A stretch of 37,500 nt of DNA, taken from the NCBI RefSeq assembly GCF_964340395.1, contig NC_135569.1:3226540-3264039 (forward strand), read 5' to 3'. Source of the stretch: Glandiceps talaboti (Eukaryota > Hemichordata > Enteropneusta > Spengelidae). A program made the position numbers and the translations under genes. Within the stretch, counting starts at the first letter, position 1. Every line of letters starts with the position of its first letter. Positions 10,863-21,463 of this stretch are shown here, piece after piece. Under the pieces are notes generated by a model. It did not search any database and was not told the origin of the DNA. It saw only the letters and a program-made list of their open reading frames with translations.

Positions 10863-13800
10863 GTAAAAATCATTTAACTGTTTTGTCATTCTACACCCAC
10901 TATGGATTTTGTTTCACACACAAATAAATGGGTTTTTGGCTTAAAAAGAAATACGAGCCGGTTAATGTCAGTTTTATCCCGAGATTTATTGTATAATTGC
11001 AACGCAAAACATCTCAAATCTTCACACATGTCATAGATAATTTAAACACGCTGATATACGTGTCTCCCAGTAGTCTGTCAAGGTGTTGAAATGCTGGGGA
11101 TTGTATTTTCGTTTGACGTTGAATAAATCTAGCACTGGAGCTATAACATGCATCAGAGTTATATCTCACGTTTCTCATATTACGATATCCTCAAAACCGG
11201 ATATAGCGGAGTTATAGATTTGACGAAATAACGGGAGAAATATTTGATTATTTTATATGTTCCATAAACCTTTTCAACTGCCCACGTAGACATAAATCGT
11301 GAGGATGTCTTTACGATTACTTTTGGCATAAAATTACTTTCAGTTAACTGTTATCGCCATCACTATACTGTGTATACATCAAGCAGTCGCTTGACAAACT
11401 TCGATTCTGACAATAACTGCGACGAAATCTCGTTCCAAGCTTACTAGTTTATAATGTAATATAAGAATCCATGAATTGATATGTATTATACATGTTGCTA
11501 TATTCAGTAGTCACAGTGAACACTATCTAGGGGGTTTGGAATTCAACTTTTGATCATTATCACAGTTCCAATCATTCTGTGATGTTTCGGATATCATCTG
11601 CAAGCCTTTTTGTGGACTAAAAACGCTCAGACGCAAAGAAATAGCTTATTTTAAAACATATTCAAATGCATTTACACCATAATCCCACTTTGAGTTTTTT
11701 CAAACCGTTTTGACACTAAAGAGGACCCTCTTTGTAGATTAATATAATATTTGCTAGTAAATAATTGACATTTTAACATGACGTAGATGCCGCAACTAAA
11801 ACTAGTTATTAGAATAAAATATGTGTGATGTATTAACGTTTATTTTAGTAATGCCAATGGTAGCAGCGAAGTCCACTAACTAATTTTAACGCTATTGCCA
11901 AAACAATGTACGTTTCCGATTACGCGACCTACCCTAGTATAAACCACAGACCGTAAATATTTTTCTTTACATGTAGAAATTTTAAGATACAATGGTACTA
12001 ATTTTATTTCCGTGTAAATTTAAACATATTTACATTCAAAACGAAAAATTCACTTTTATTTCCGATTTGGTAATTATTTTAAAATCCCATTCCAGATAAA
12101 CCAGGTCTTTTTAAACTGTAAGCTGATGTTGAATTTATACAACACAGTCTGTATATTGCGTTTGTTTACTTCACATAAATGTCTTCATTTACTTCTATTA
12201 CACTTCATCAAACTTTCACAGAAGTATTGGTCAGGGTCGAAGTAAGTTTTTTCAAAAATAAAATTCCGATCGACCTACTACCCTAAGTCATGTTCCCTGA
12301 AATAAACATTTGTTTTTACATTTTCGCCTAACCTGAAAACGTGCTAATCATTCCCCAATACACATTTTTCAGGTGGAAGCTCCTTGAAACACAATTATGT
12401 TTTGTTGAGTATATCATATATTATATATTATATATATCAATTTAATACATTATCAACATGGTAAACTTGGTTAAACCTTAAATTTTGAAGTCACAGTAGT
12501 ACTTAAACAAGATTTTGTGAAAATACTTCTGATTTGTCCTGAATTAACAAATAAGGGGTGATCCGCGGCACAGAAATACTATTGATCAATTTTGAAACGT
12601 TCTTATCTCTTCCATAGGTTAGTTATTGGTCAACTAGTCCTGAGCTTAGCAATAAAGAAAGATTCGAATACTTCTCAAGAACGGTTCCGTCTGACATATA
12701 CCAAGCTCAGGCCATTGTCGATTTGATCGAATATTTTAACTGGACCTATATTTCTGTCGTGTACGAGGATTCTAACTATGGCAGTAATGGCTTCGCAGAG
12801 GTAGAAGAGGAGGCTAAAGGAAGAGATATCTGTATTGCTATATCAGAGAAAATACCACGAGATAAGAAACTAGCTACGGAAGCTGACTTCGATAAAATAA
12901 TCAGGAATCTTCGTAGAAAACCTAATGCAAAAGGTAGGAAAGTTAATGTATATGTGTTGTAATACAATAAAATACTATCATCAAAAGTAATTAAGAAATG
13001 CCTCCAATACTTTGAAATGTCACTCTTTGATTGATTGTGTAGATAATTTATTGTGTAGGGAGATTAAGAGAAAATATAGGAAATGGCGAAGACCAACTGA
13101 GATACACCAGCGTTTGCAGATTTGTGCTCGTTAAAGCACAGACAAGTTATCTGTGGTTAAAGATACTCATATGATGTATTGATATCACGTGATATGTAAA
13201 AAAAAACTGAACAGCTTATTATCAGAAGTAGAATTCCTAGCTTAAATTAATGATAATTTGGATTACACGACTAGACAGAAAGGAAGAAAAAATGATACTT
13301 CTCAGACTTCTCTCATTAGGTATTTTTCCTCAATGTATATTCCAAGGACAATTTGTCAGACTTGAGTCATTAAAATTGATCACAGTGCAAGCATAGTGAC
13401 GTCACAGTCAATTTGAACAAGGAGTTTAAAATTACAATGTGCGAATGGAAGCACGAAGTCGGATCTCCTTTCATGCAGAATATCGCAAATGATATTTGAA
13501 GTTTTTATTATCTGTTTGATTTAAGTCATTTATTGTTACAGCGAGTGACCTTCCCTCTTTTTAAAGTGTTGACTGACGTAGAACAAATGCAAAAGTCAAA
13601 ACATGTTAAAAATAAAAGGTGATAAATTGACGGCTGCCACAACAAATCCGAAGTATATTAATGACCGTAGCAAGCTGATGTTCGTTGTCTGTTCTGTTTA
13701 GATAGACTAAATGCACCCTTGACATCTAGTATAACATTAGCCTGTCTGGATGATGACGCATATGTGTGTGGAGGGGGGAGGAGAAAAAATGATGATACGA

Positions 13801-16800
13801 TAGCTGACGATATTCCTTTTGTTGTTTGCAGCTGTCGTTGTTTTCGCACTGGAACAAGATGTGACACCGCTGATGGAGGCGGCAAAGCGTGCCGGAAGTA
13901 CTGGAGAATTCATCTGGATAGGGAGTGACGGGTGGAGTGGCAACAAAGACGTTGTCTATGGCCGTGAACGTACCGTAGAGGGCGCCATTGCTTTCAGTCC
14001 ACTCTTCTCCAATGTAGATGAGTTTGATGAGTACTTCACTCGCAAAACCCCCGTTGCATTGAGTGATAGAAATCCGTGGTTTTTCGAATACTGGGAGGAA
14101 ACGTTTAACTGTCGATTGGAAGAGAACTACGAGACACCATTCAACCATGACCTTCCGCTCTGCAAAGGGAATGAATCGTTGGCTGGCATTGGCATCTACG
14201 AACAATCATCTCCCAAAATGCAATTCGTTGCTGATGCCGTATTAGCATTTGCACATGCTCTGACCAATATCCAGGCACAAATTTGTGGTGAGGACTTCTA
14301 TGGAATATGCCCAAAGATGAGAGACTTAAAGGGTGCAAACCTTCTAAGTTATTTGAGAAAAGTCTCTTTCACAGGTGAGTGAAGTTTGTGAATTATGCAT
14401 TTGCACATAAAACGGAACACAATTATACAAAGTTGCACCAACAGCATGTTTTGGCTATATAATTATATTATTTGTTTCACTCTGAATTGATTGTATAAGA
14501 AAACGACAGACTATCTACAAAATACATGATAACCTAGTAGAAGAAGACGTTTCATTTTACATTTACATTTTATTCTTAATTTGGTAATAGCTTGGACTTT
14601 AGGCATGACGAGATATATAATATATTTATAACGAAATAGAGATACTGATGGCCCTATATTGACGTTTATTTATTAATTCATTCATTTCAGGAATCAATCA
14701 TGATCATTTTGAATTCCTGGAAAATGGTGATGGACCAGCACGGTATAAAGTCTTCAACTTCCAACAAAATGAAAATGGAGAATTTCTGTGGACTGAGATC
14801 GGCACATACGTTAATAACCAATTGAATCTACAATTTAGCAAGATGAAGTACACGTCCAGCCAACCAAAGCACCCAAATTCTATTTGTAGCAAGCCTTGCC
14901 AAGTAGGATTTGCCAAGCTTATTCAGGAAGGTGATAGTTGTTGCTGGGTGTGTAATGAATGCACCAAGTATCAATACCTCCGAGATGAATTTACGTGCTA
15001 CGATTGTCCAATCGGCGCCCTACCGGATAAAACACGCACTAATTGCATCGTCTCACCCGAGGAGTATGTAACATACGACAGTCCCTGGGGAATAGGTGTA
15101 CTTTGTTTTGCGACTGCTGGGATCATTATAACGACTCTCGTTATTGTGGTCTTTATAAGAAATAACGACACACCCATTGTCAAAGCTTCCGGGAGAGAAC
15201 TCAGTTACGTTTTACTTGGTGGCATTCTCTTCTCTTACGTCATCAGTTTTGTGGTCGTTTCCAGACCAACCATAGCTACATGCGCCATGACTAAAGTAGG
15301 CATCGGATTTTGCTTCACCTTATGTTACGCTGCGTTGTTAACAAAAACAAATCGCATAGCAAGGATATTTGACCGGGCTAAATCGTCAGTCAAAAATACA
15401 AAATATATTAGCCCCACGTCACAGCTTGTTATATGTGCATGTATAGTATGTATTCAGTTTGTAATACTTGGGGCATGGTTAGCATTGCAGCCACCAAGAA
15501 CTACATACCACCACCCTCTAAGGGAAAAGAACGAACTTACATGTGTTGGTGCCACAGACGCCACCTATCTGGTTGGACTAGCGTATCCATTCTTACTGAT
15601 GGTATGTTGTACTGTATATGCATTCAAGACTCGAAACTGTCCAGAAGGTTTCAACGAGGCCAAATACATTGGTTTTACCATGTACACAACATGTGTTATT
15701 TGGCTGTCTTTTGTGCCAATATACTTTGTTAGTTCACAGAACGTTGCCTTACGAGTAACGACACTAAGTGTTTCAGTAGGACTATGTGCCACAGTAACTT
15801 TATGTTGTATATTTGCACCTAAACTGTATATAATACTACTGAGGCCTGAACGCAACACCAGAAGTGGAGTTATGGGAAGTGATGGAGGTACTTCAATAGG
15901 CATACAAACTAGGAAGACATTTTCTGAAGTTGTCAGGCATACCATACAGACAGAAAGTAAGTTAGTTGAAAATTAGGGGGCGAGATGACACGTCGAGATG
16001 ATATGTATGTATGAATGTATGTATGTATGTATGTATGTATGTATGTATGTATGTATGTATGTATGTATGTATGTGTGTGTGTATGTATGTATGTATGTAT
16101 GTATGTACATGTATGTATGTACATGTATGTATGTATGTATGTATGTATGTATGTATGTATGTATGTATGTATGTATGTATGTATGCATGTATACAAACTG
16201 AGCAAGACTATCTTTTTTTTCTTTCCTTGGCGCAAAGCAAAGCTTCTAAGATAGTGTAATTGATTTTCACCGTCCACACTTCTTTCCCTGATTGTTTACA
16301 TTGCAACCATAAGTGAGATGTCGTCGGCCTACCGTTCGCGTCAAATAGCATCACTGTTGTGTAGTGTACCATCAACATATCGATGTCTAGTTAATTTTTT
16401 GGAAAGCAGACTTACTGACTGGTTATCAAAAAGCATTACCCAATGAGAAAAAATATAAATATGTATCGTAACTGAATGCTCATAGATGTAGCATATGTTT
16501 GTTACAATATTTGCACCATGGTACCTAAGTGGCCTGAGATGATAAATAGTGATAAATGTAAGAAATAAACCGCGATACTTTTATTTAGCAAAATATTGCA
16601 AAATGTCGTTAATTCAGGGAATATTTGGTCATTTTTGACGATGCTAGCATACTCTTTGTTAATGTTTTATTTACATTATATTGTTATATTCAAATAAAAA
16701 CAGAGAGTCTATTACACACATTACTAACAAAACACTAATATATTAACACTTTATTTTAGGATTGAAAACTAGAAGTCACTGCAATTCAGTTATGTTTGAA

Positions 16801-17384
16801 TCAAGTAGTGGTAATTTTTCTAATATATCATCTTCGTTGGAACATAGCCAAAGTGAGTGACTAAAAGACTCATTATGAATTCATAGTGATTATGCTGGGT
16901 TTAACACTGAGAGATGCCAGCTTTAATTTACATTTTTCATTGTACTACAATGGATTTTGCAGCCATTTATTAACAACTCAACTAACATTCTAATGACCCT
17001 AGTTTTATAATTTTTATGTTATGCATGGGTTTCATCACTCGGTTAGGGTGTATTACGAAAGGTTAATTTCTTTTCAGCTTTGAATTCCAAAGATTCTATA
17101 ATAACCAGACAACTCAGATTCCACGTATTGAAAACAAGATTAATTTCTCCATTCACAAAGCTATGCTTCCAATTTCTACATTTGGTACACGTCATTCTTA
17201 ATGACGTCATTGTAATATACTATTTCCATCCTACTCAACCAAATCTGATGTAAAGATCTTTTAATCCTCTCGATTCTGTTCATTATTTTGTACAGGTTAT
17301 AATAGAGTACTAGAGAAGGATGGGCGAATGAATGACTATGTAGACGCATCAACAGAACCGCTTACGTCATCAACATCAGTGTAG
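10645..17384 (+). CDS. Metabotropic glutamate receptor (class C GPCR), group II/III-like, 5'-partial; whole gene span
   Basis: Proposed join: 10645-10862, 12618-12933, 13832-14374, 14691-15956, 16760-16852, 17296-17384. With one base from an upstream exon, this reads 841 codons plus TAG without a break. All splice sites are GT/AG and phases match (0, 1, 1, 1, 1). In order it encodes most of the Venus-flytrap ligand-binding domain, a nine-cysteine domain, seven membrane helices and a cytoplasmic tail. Family signatures include NDTPIVKASGRELSY (intracellular loop 1), TKTNRIARIF (loop 2), FNEAKYIGFTMYTTC (TM6) and FAPKLYIILL (TM7). The ligand domain resembles group III (QAQAIVD, FDKIIR) and the helices group II (AWLALQPP, KTRNCPEGFNEAK), so I assign only group II/III. 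Vertebrate members couple to Gi/o; that is inferred here. The signal peptide and first part of the ligand domain are missing, probably upstream of the window. No frameshift or stop is seen, so the gene looks functional. Confidence 0.93.
10863..12617 (+). other. mGluR intron, no gene seen
   Basis: 1755-nt intron, AT-rich. Two short similar segments, TTCCGATTACGCGACCTACC near 11918 and TTCCGATCGACCTACTACCC near 12265, may be remnants of one dispersed repeat. Nothing coding is visible. Confidence 0.6.
12618..12933 (+). CDS. mGluR exon: ligand-binding domain, hinge and start of lobe II
   Basis: The acceptor is CTCTTCCATAG ending at 12617 and the donor is GTAGGA at 12934. The exon enters in phase 0 and leaves in phase 1. 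It reads VSYWSTSPELSNKERFEYF, SRTVPSDIYQAQAIVDLI, then FNWTYISVVYEDSNYG, DICIAISEKIPR and FDKIIRNLRRKPNAK. The Thr of YWSTS (codon 12633) aligns with mGluR2 Thr168 and the Tyr of SNYG (codon 12777) with Tyr216; both line the amino-acid pocket. The Cys in RDICIA aligns with the cysteine that in mGluR2 links the ligand domain to the cysteine-rich domain (Cys234). NWT is a potential N-glycosylation site. The odd residue is the Trp at codon 12627, where mGluR2 has Ala166 and mGluR1 has Ser186. Confidence 0.94.
12934..13831 (+). other. mGluR intron, no gene seen
   Basis: 898-nt intron. It has a perfect TGACGTCA at 13397 and a G-rich purine stretch near 13771-13790 just before the acceptor. Open frames overlapping 13658-13946 are shadows or intron read-through of the next exon. 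Confidence 0.6.
13832..14374 (+). CDS. mGluR exon: ligand-binding domain, lobe II and return to lobe I
   Basis: The acceptor TTTGTTGTTTGCAG ends at 13831 and the donor is GTGAGT at 14375. Phase is 1 on both sides. The translation begins AVVVFALEQDVTPLMEAA, matching the lobe II strand in mGluR2/4, followed by FIWIGSDGWSGNKDVV, the class-typical RNPWFFEYWEETFNC, and YEQSSPKMQFVADAVLAF. The Asp of SDGW (codon 13927) aligns with mGluR2 Asp295, which binds the ligand's alpha-amino group. The Lys of SPKMQF (codon 14215) aligns with Lys377, which binds the distal acidic group of glutamate. Retention of this Lys suggests an acidic ligand is still possible. NES is a possible glycosylation site. The exon ends LLSYLRKVSFTG, where mGluR4 has KYIRNVNFSG. 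Confidence 0.95.
14375..14690 (+). other. mGluR intron, nothing notable
   Basis: 316-nt AT-rich intron between GTGAGT and TTCATTTCAG. No internal feature seen. Confidence 0.7.
14691..15956 (+). CDS. mGluR exon: end of ligand domain, cysteine-rich domain and all seven transmembrane helices
   Basis: The acceptor TTCATTCATTTCAG ends at 14690 and the donor GTAAGT starts at 15957; phase is 1 at both ends. The 1266-nt exon begins GINHDHFEFLENGDGPARYK. The cysteine-rich domain (about 14885-15046) keeps nine cysteines: ICSKPC, SCCWVCNEC, FTCYDC and TNC. TM1 starts near 15089 after SPWGIG. All seven helices are present, with the conserved TM3/extracellular-loop-2 cysteine pair (ATCAM and LTCVG). Cytoplasmic loops carry NDTPIVKASGREL, TKTNRIARIF and KTRNCPEGFNEAK; TM6 has CVIWLSFVPIYF and TM7 ends FAPKLYIILLRPERN. 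The tail then has short Ser/Thr-rich stretches. Packing the cysteine-rich and membrane domains into one exon is convenient for identification. If the donor is not used, the frame runs six more codons to a stop at 15974. Confidence 0.96.
15957..15976 (+). CDS. Possible alternative C terminus from exon read-through (SKLVEN-stop)
   Basis: When the GTAAGT donor at 15957 is not used, the frame continues through the intron start for a few codons, ending SKLVEN and TAG at 15974-15976. This would be a short-tail isoform without a PDZ-binding end. The donor is a strong consensus and the two downstream tail exons fit in frame, so splicing is the better default. The read-through form is a possibility only. 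Confidence 0.3.
16003..16193. repeat. (ATGT)n microsatellite in mGluR intron
   Basis: ATGT array with GTGT and ACATGT interruptions, starting 46 nt after the splice donor at 15957. Confidence 0.95.
16760..16852 (+). CDS. mGluR cytoplasmic tail exon, 93 nt, in-frame cassette
   Basis: The acceptor CACTTTATTTTAG ends at 16759 and the donor GTGAGT starts at 16853. The exon is exactly 31 codons and phase 1 on both sides, so it can be included or skipped without changing frame. Joined to the preceding exon it reads RLKTRSHCNSVMFESSSG followed by NFSNISSSLEHSQ, a basic then Ser-rich stretch with many possible phosphorylation sites. If the donor is not used, the frame closes at once with Ser-Glu-TGA. 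Tail sequences of mGluRs diverge quickly, so this exon is supported by splice sites and frame rather than by similarity. Confidence 0.72.
16853..17295 (+). other. mGluR intron between the two tail exons
   Basis: 443-nt intron bounded by GTGAGT and TACAG. It holds a perfect TGACGTCA at 17202. Nothing else stands out. Confidence 0.6.
17296..17384 (+). CDS. mGluR last coding exon, tail ending in a class I PDZ ligand
   Basis: The acceptor ATTATTTTGTACAG ends at 17295. Entering in phase 1, the frame reads SYNRVLEKDGRMNDYVDA, then STEPLTSSTSV and TAG at 17382-17384. The last four residues, STSV, fit the class I PDZ-binding pattern (Ser/Thr at -2, hydrophobic at 0), as do the Ser-Ser-Leu ends of vertebrate mGluR2/3. 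The exon joins in frame to either 16852 or directly to 15956. The stop is followed by open-looking but unrecognised sequence, taken as 3' UTR. Confidence 0.75.
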
Positions 17385-18808
17385 ACGTCACCTTATATTT
17401 TGAAGATCACAAAAGGAAATATCTCCATATTACAATGAAGATTGAAAGTTTGAGATTGGAGAATGATTCTACCCGGAAGACATTTACTTATTTGATTACT
17501 GAATGGCAAATAGGTGCACAGCGAGTGTCAAATATGTCAATGTTGTTTAGTTCTGAGTCATCCTATAACGGTTTAGTGGAATCTTGTTCAGGACACCCTG
17601 GAGAACAAATATCAACCGTAAAACCTTCCTCTAACATAATACACTGTTATGTTAAAAAAAAAACATCTGGCAACTGGACTAGTTACTTGCAGTCGCGTAA
17701 TGATTAAGCGTGCTTTGCTTGTTATTATCCCAACGTTTATAATCATTTAAAACAAATTTAATAACAGTCTGCCAATTAAAGAATTTTAATTTGGCAAACA
17801 TTTGATATACCTTTGTATCGAAACATGTCAAATTATGTCCAAAATTCCTTGAGTTTCTTCTCTGTTGTTAATATGTTCATCACATACCAAACACAACTGC
17901 TACTCACAAATGAATATTATTGTAATATTTTATAAGTAATTTCCAAGACAAAAAGATAGATTTATAGTCGAAATAACCGTAACAAATTTTGATAACCAGT
18001 GATGAAATTTTTATGTCTTGTACTTACTTGATGACTTGCTTGATGTTAAATTATATACGAAACAATTCATGATAGATTTTTTTATATCTATAGATATAGG
18101 TACTTTGTATATGTTTGTATATGAAACGAGAGGTGCTTCTTTCTTAATGAAAATGTCACCTCCCTTGCTGATGACGTCATCACTACCTTCATATGACATT
18201 CTTCAAGAAAATATAATCTATTTATAGTACACAACACTCCCACATGTAAAATTTCTTCAATGTATAGTACACATAACTTTAACGTGTAAAAGTTCCTAAG
18301 TTATTAGTAGAGGCCGAGTTGGCATATTTCAGTAGCAATGTATATAATTACAAACCTAAACAATATAAATTGATATTAGCTTACGTACAGATGTTCAGTT
18401 GAAAAAATATAAAAATAATAATGTATATGAAATTGTTGTAGAATATTGTGTATGCTGTAGAACTAATACAACATATTTACTATTCCTGTCTTTATAATAG
18501 ACAAAGTGTGAAGCTATCAATTTGCAAAGATATCGTCATCGGTTCTAATAATGTCATGATATTTAAATCAATAATATTCAAATCATTTTGTATATACTGT
18601 AATAAAGTACACACATACTGGTGCTTTTCAAAACTATTACCTAGGCATGTAAATTTGCATAAGTTAATAATCTCTCTTCATTTCTGTAAGACAACAATTT
18701 CGACGACAGTTGGTATTGATTAAAGAATGGAATAATAAACACAAGTCTTTGATTCAGTGTGCTTCACTTAACCGTTTTGTGCCAGTATGTACTTTGAGTG
18801 ATGTGTAC
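17385..18808 (+). other. Presumed mGluR 3' UTR and downstream flank
   Basis: AT-rich sequence after the stop codon. Candidate polyadenylation hexamers are ATTAAA at 17775, AATAAA at 18601 and AATAAA at 18734. None can be chosen without transcripts. A 90-codon open frame starting at 17435 shows no recognisable domain and is taken as chance. A perfect TGACGTCA lies at 18172. Confidence 0.35.
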
Positions 18809-18809
18809 A

Positions 18810-18866
<57 letters not shown>
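18809..18866. repeat. (CTGT)n microsatellite
   Basis: Uninterrupted CTGT array (complement of GACA). Confidence 0.95.
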
Positions 18867-19006
18867 CACAAAATAGAATAGCAACATTTCAAATGCTCTG
18901 TGTATTCATTTTATACACACAAGCTAGTCTGGTCAGAATTTTTGGGAATCTTTTCATTCTTTATATCTTTGTTGAGACCACTCACTTTTCATGTGTTTTT
19001 CATTTG

Positions 19007-19341
19007 TGTATGTATGTATGTATGTATGTATGTATGTATGTATGTATGTATGTATGTATGTATGTATGTATGTATGTATGTATGTATGTGTGTATGTATG
19101 TATGTGTGTATGTATGTATGTATGTATGTATGTATGTATGTATGTATGTATGTATGTATGTATATGTGTGTGTATGTATGTATGTATGTATGTATGTATG
19201 TATGTATGTATGTATGTATGTATGTATGTATGTATGTATGTGTGTATGTATGTGTGTATGTGTGTATGTATGTATGTATGTATGTATGTATGTATGTATG
19301 TATGTATGTATGTATGTATGTATGTATGTATGTATGTATGT
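19007..19341. repeat. Long (ATGT)n microsatellite
   Basis: About 335 bp of ATGT with scattered GTGT variants. All three + frames stay open across it, giving spurious Met-Tyr-Val-Cys proteins. Confidence 0.95.
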
Positions 19342-20390
19342 TATTTATATCCGTCTCTTTCCAAGTTTATAATCATTAACGTCTTTTTGTGAAACCCTTA
19401 TGACGTTCCATGTCTTATGGTGTTTTTGCCATTGTTGTTTTTTTTATGATATTTATAGTTTCTATCGTTACGTATTGTATGAAAAGTCTGTTTGCTACAA
19501 CTTTTGTTGACAATTAAAATGGTTCACTTACAGCTTGAAAAAGGTGTGTTGGTCACATCAAAACACTACTGAAAAGATTCCTCCTGGGATTGGTGAGACC
19601 GACTGGGAATTTTCAACCCGTTCATCACTTAGTACATAACTAATACTATGTGTTCAGTTTTCTCTTATATTATTACATGCATCATACTAATTTATAACTC
19701 TCACAAATACATCTCTATGTAACTTATGAGGTTTTACACTTGCAGGGTAAACCTCATGAGTTATCTGTGTACGAACGTGGTGAGACTGTGAGTAGAACTT
19801 GTCAGCCCCTGATGTAAAAATCACGCATTTTATCTGTCCTAAATCCCAAGATGATTAGCATTGTCTTTAACTGAAATACTAGTTATGCATTCTTCACTTT
19901 CTTTCTTTTTGTTAAAGTTCTGATCTCATGTCTACTCGCTCAGTTGTTACGATGCTAGTTTTAACCTTCAAATATACTATAGAATAGATAACCATTAGTT
20001 TTCCCATCGAGTAAACAGGGATAATATCGAACGCAGTATATAGCAGCCTCAGGACAATGTGTTCATCTAGCATCAGCCATATATTGAAAACATCACTCGA
20101 TAGATTAGGGGTGACAATTGCTATAGGCTCGTATCATGTTGAGGATCGATACCATGATCGAACACTTCTTTTACTGTTACACACTTTGAAACATCTCAGG
20201 GTGCTATTATCTGCAATACATGTGTAAGACTCCTTGCTTAGATAACTTTAATCAATATTTAATTCGTCCTTTTGGCACATGGTATGACGTCTAAAGGGCT
20301 AAGTGTGTGAAAAACAAGTCAAGAATTTACTCATATAGATTACAATACCTGGCAAGTTTACCTCAAGTAAGGGCAAATTTTGAAATGGCG
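19342..20390. other. Noncoding, nothing seen
   Basis: No repeat, RNA gene or exon could be supported. Confidence 0.5.
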
Positions 20391-20428
20391 TTGTCTGTCT
20401 GTCTGTCTGTCTGCCTGTCTGTCTATCT

Positions 20429-20459
<31 letters not shown>

Positions 20460-20500
20460 CGTCCGTCCGTCCGTCCGTCCGTCTGTGTGCCTGTTTGTCT
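20391..20500. repeat. (GTCT)n then (GTCC)n microsatellite
   Basis: The array switches from CTGT units to CCGT units near 20453, then back to mixed units. Confidence 0.9.
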
Positions 20501-20583
20501 GCCTGCGTCATCATTTCGATGTGTCAGCTCAAACGGAACTTCGTACACATCTTCCGTGTCAGAAGGACAAACCATAAGGCATT

Positions 20584-20797
20584 GATAGCAAAGTGCATAT
20601 ATCATGTAAACCTTGTTGACGTAGCTTTAGATTTTGTTGTATAATTAATGATTTTTATTAACAAGGGCAATATCTTTTGAATGCAGGGTTCTTCATATTT
20701 AACATATATACGTTGATGATAGCAAATCGCATTTGTCATATACATCTTGTTGACACAGCCTTGCATTTTTATAAGTTACTTGAATAATTGATGATTT
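20584..20797 (+). repeat. Direct repeat with about 134-bp spacing
   Basis: GATAGCAAAGTGCATATATC... at 20584 recurs as GATAGCAAATCGCATTTGTC... at 20718. Both copies go on to CTTGTTGAC, GCATTTT or similar, and AATTRATGATTT words. It directly follows the GTCT array. Confidence 0.65.
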
Positions 20798-20814
20798 CTG
20801 TGCTTTACGCAAAT

Positions 20815-21072
20815 GGGAATGCCTCTCCAGGAAATAAAGACATTTTCAAAAACTTTAAGTTATGGAGTCATTTCATGATTTTGCATCGCATATATTACGC
20901 GCGGTTTCAAAGAAACAGTGATTTGTACCTGTGCTTCATTTGGGGATTTCTTTTCTGTAAGGCACATTTCCTTATGAGAGTCAAGAGAAATACATATGCA
21001 ATAGATGAACAATGACTATTCATGGTGATTACACTGAATGTAATAAGTACTGAATTAGGAGTATAATTCTTA
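20815..21072 (+). repeat. Dispersed repeat family 2, copy A
   Basis: Matches 30532-30775 on the same strand. Shared words are CTCCAGGAAATAAAGA, GGAGTCAA or GAGAGTCAA, ATATGCAATAGATGAACAATG and TAATAAG. Contains no intact ORF. Confidence 0.75.
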
Positions 21073-21297
21073 ATGTAATGGCCATACAACTTAACTGGTG
21101 AATTTAAATGTCGTATGTACCGAATTATATGAAATAAGATATTGCCTAATTATGAAATCGTTAATTATGCAAATTAATCATTAAAATCCAAAACTAAATC
21201 AACAATAGATACGTTGTCCTTGTTTTGTGTGTTGTTCAGTCTATAAAGAACTTTCAGGATGTATGGCACTTTATAAGTTCTTTAATTATATTATTAC

Positions 21298-21299
<2 letters not shown>

Positions 21300-21332
<33 letters not shown>

Positions 21333-21463
21333 GTTATGTTATGTTATGTTTATTTATTAAAGTGTCATGTGCGGACTTACCCATAGCCACACCCAGCCCC
21401 TAGGGCTTACAAGACACTAAAGTAATACAAATCTTTAACTTATGAATAAGTAAGCGTACATAT
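21300..21463 (-). mobile_element. 3' UTR and simple-repeat tail of the LINE fragment
   Basis: After the ORF stop, the - strand has a short 3' UTR ending TGACACTTTAATAAATAAAC, then AACAT repeats and a (TAA)n tail at about 21300-21350. Simple-repeat tails instead of poly(A) occur in several non-LTR clades. The AATAAA could also act as a polyadenylation signal. Confidence 0.65.

Larger units (their letters stand above)
15957..16759 (+). other. mGluR intron carrying an ATGT microsatellite
   Basis: 803-nt intron. Its first quarter is the tetranucleotide array at about 16003-16193; the rest is AT-rich unique sequence. All open frames here are translations of the microsatellite. Confidence 0.65.

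Noticed and set aside
13726-14205. 159-codon frame on the - strand opposite an mGluR exon
   Set aside because: Antisense shadow of a strongly supported coding exon.
15565-15945. 126-codon frame on the - strand opposite the 7TM exon
   Set aside because: Antisense shadow; the + strand frame carries unmistakable class C GPCR motifs.
15933-16277. Several overlapping open frames of 60-114 codons rich in His-Thr-Tyr-Ile or Cys-Met-Tyr-Val
   Set aside because: They are translations of the ATGT microsatellite in different frames and on both strands.
17435-17707. 90-codon frame directly after the mGluR stop
   Set aside because: Out of the spliced frame, no domain recognised; best explained as 3' UTR.
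18710-19392. Open frames up to 220 codons with long Met-Tyr-Val-Cys repeats
   Set aside because: A 4-bp repeat without stops stays open in every frame; composition is purely the repeat plus random flanks.
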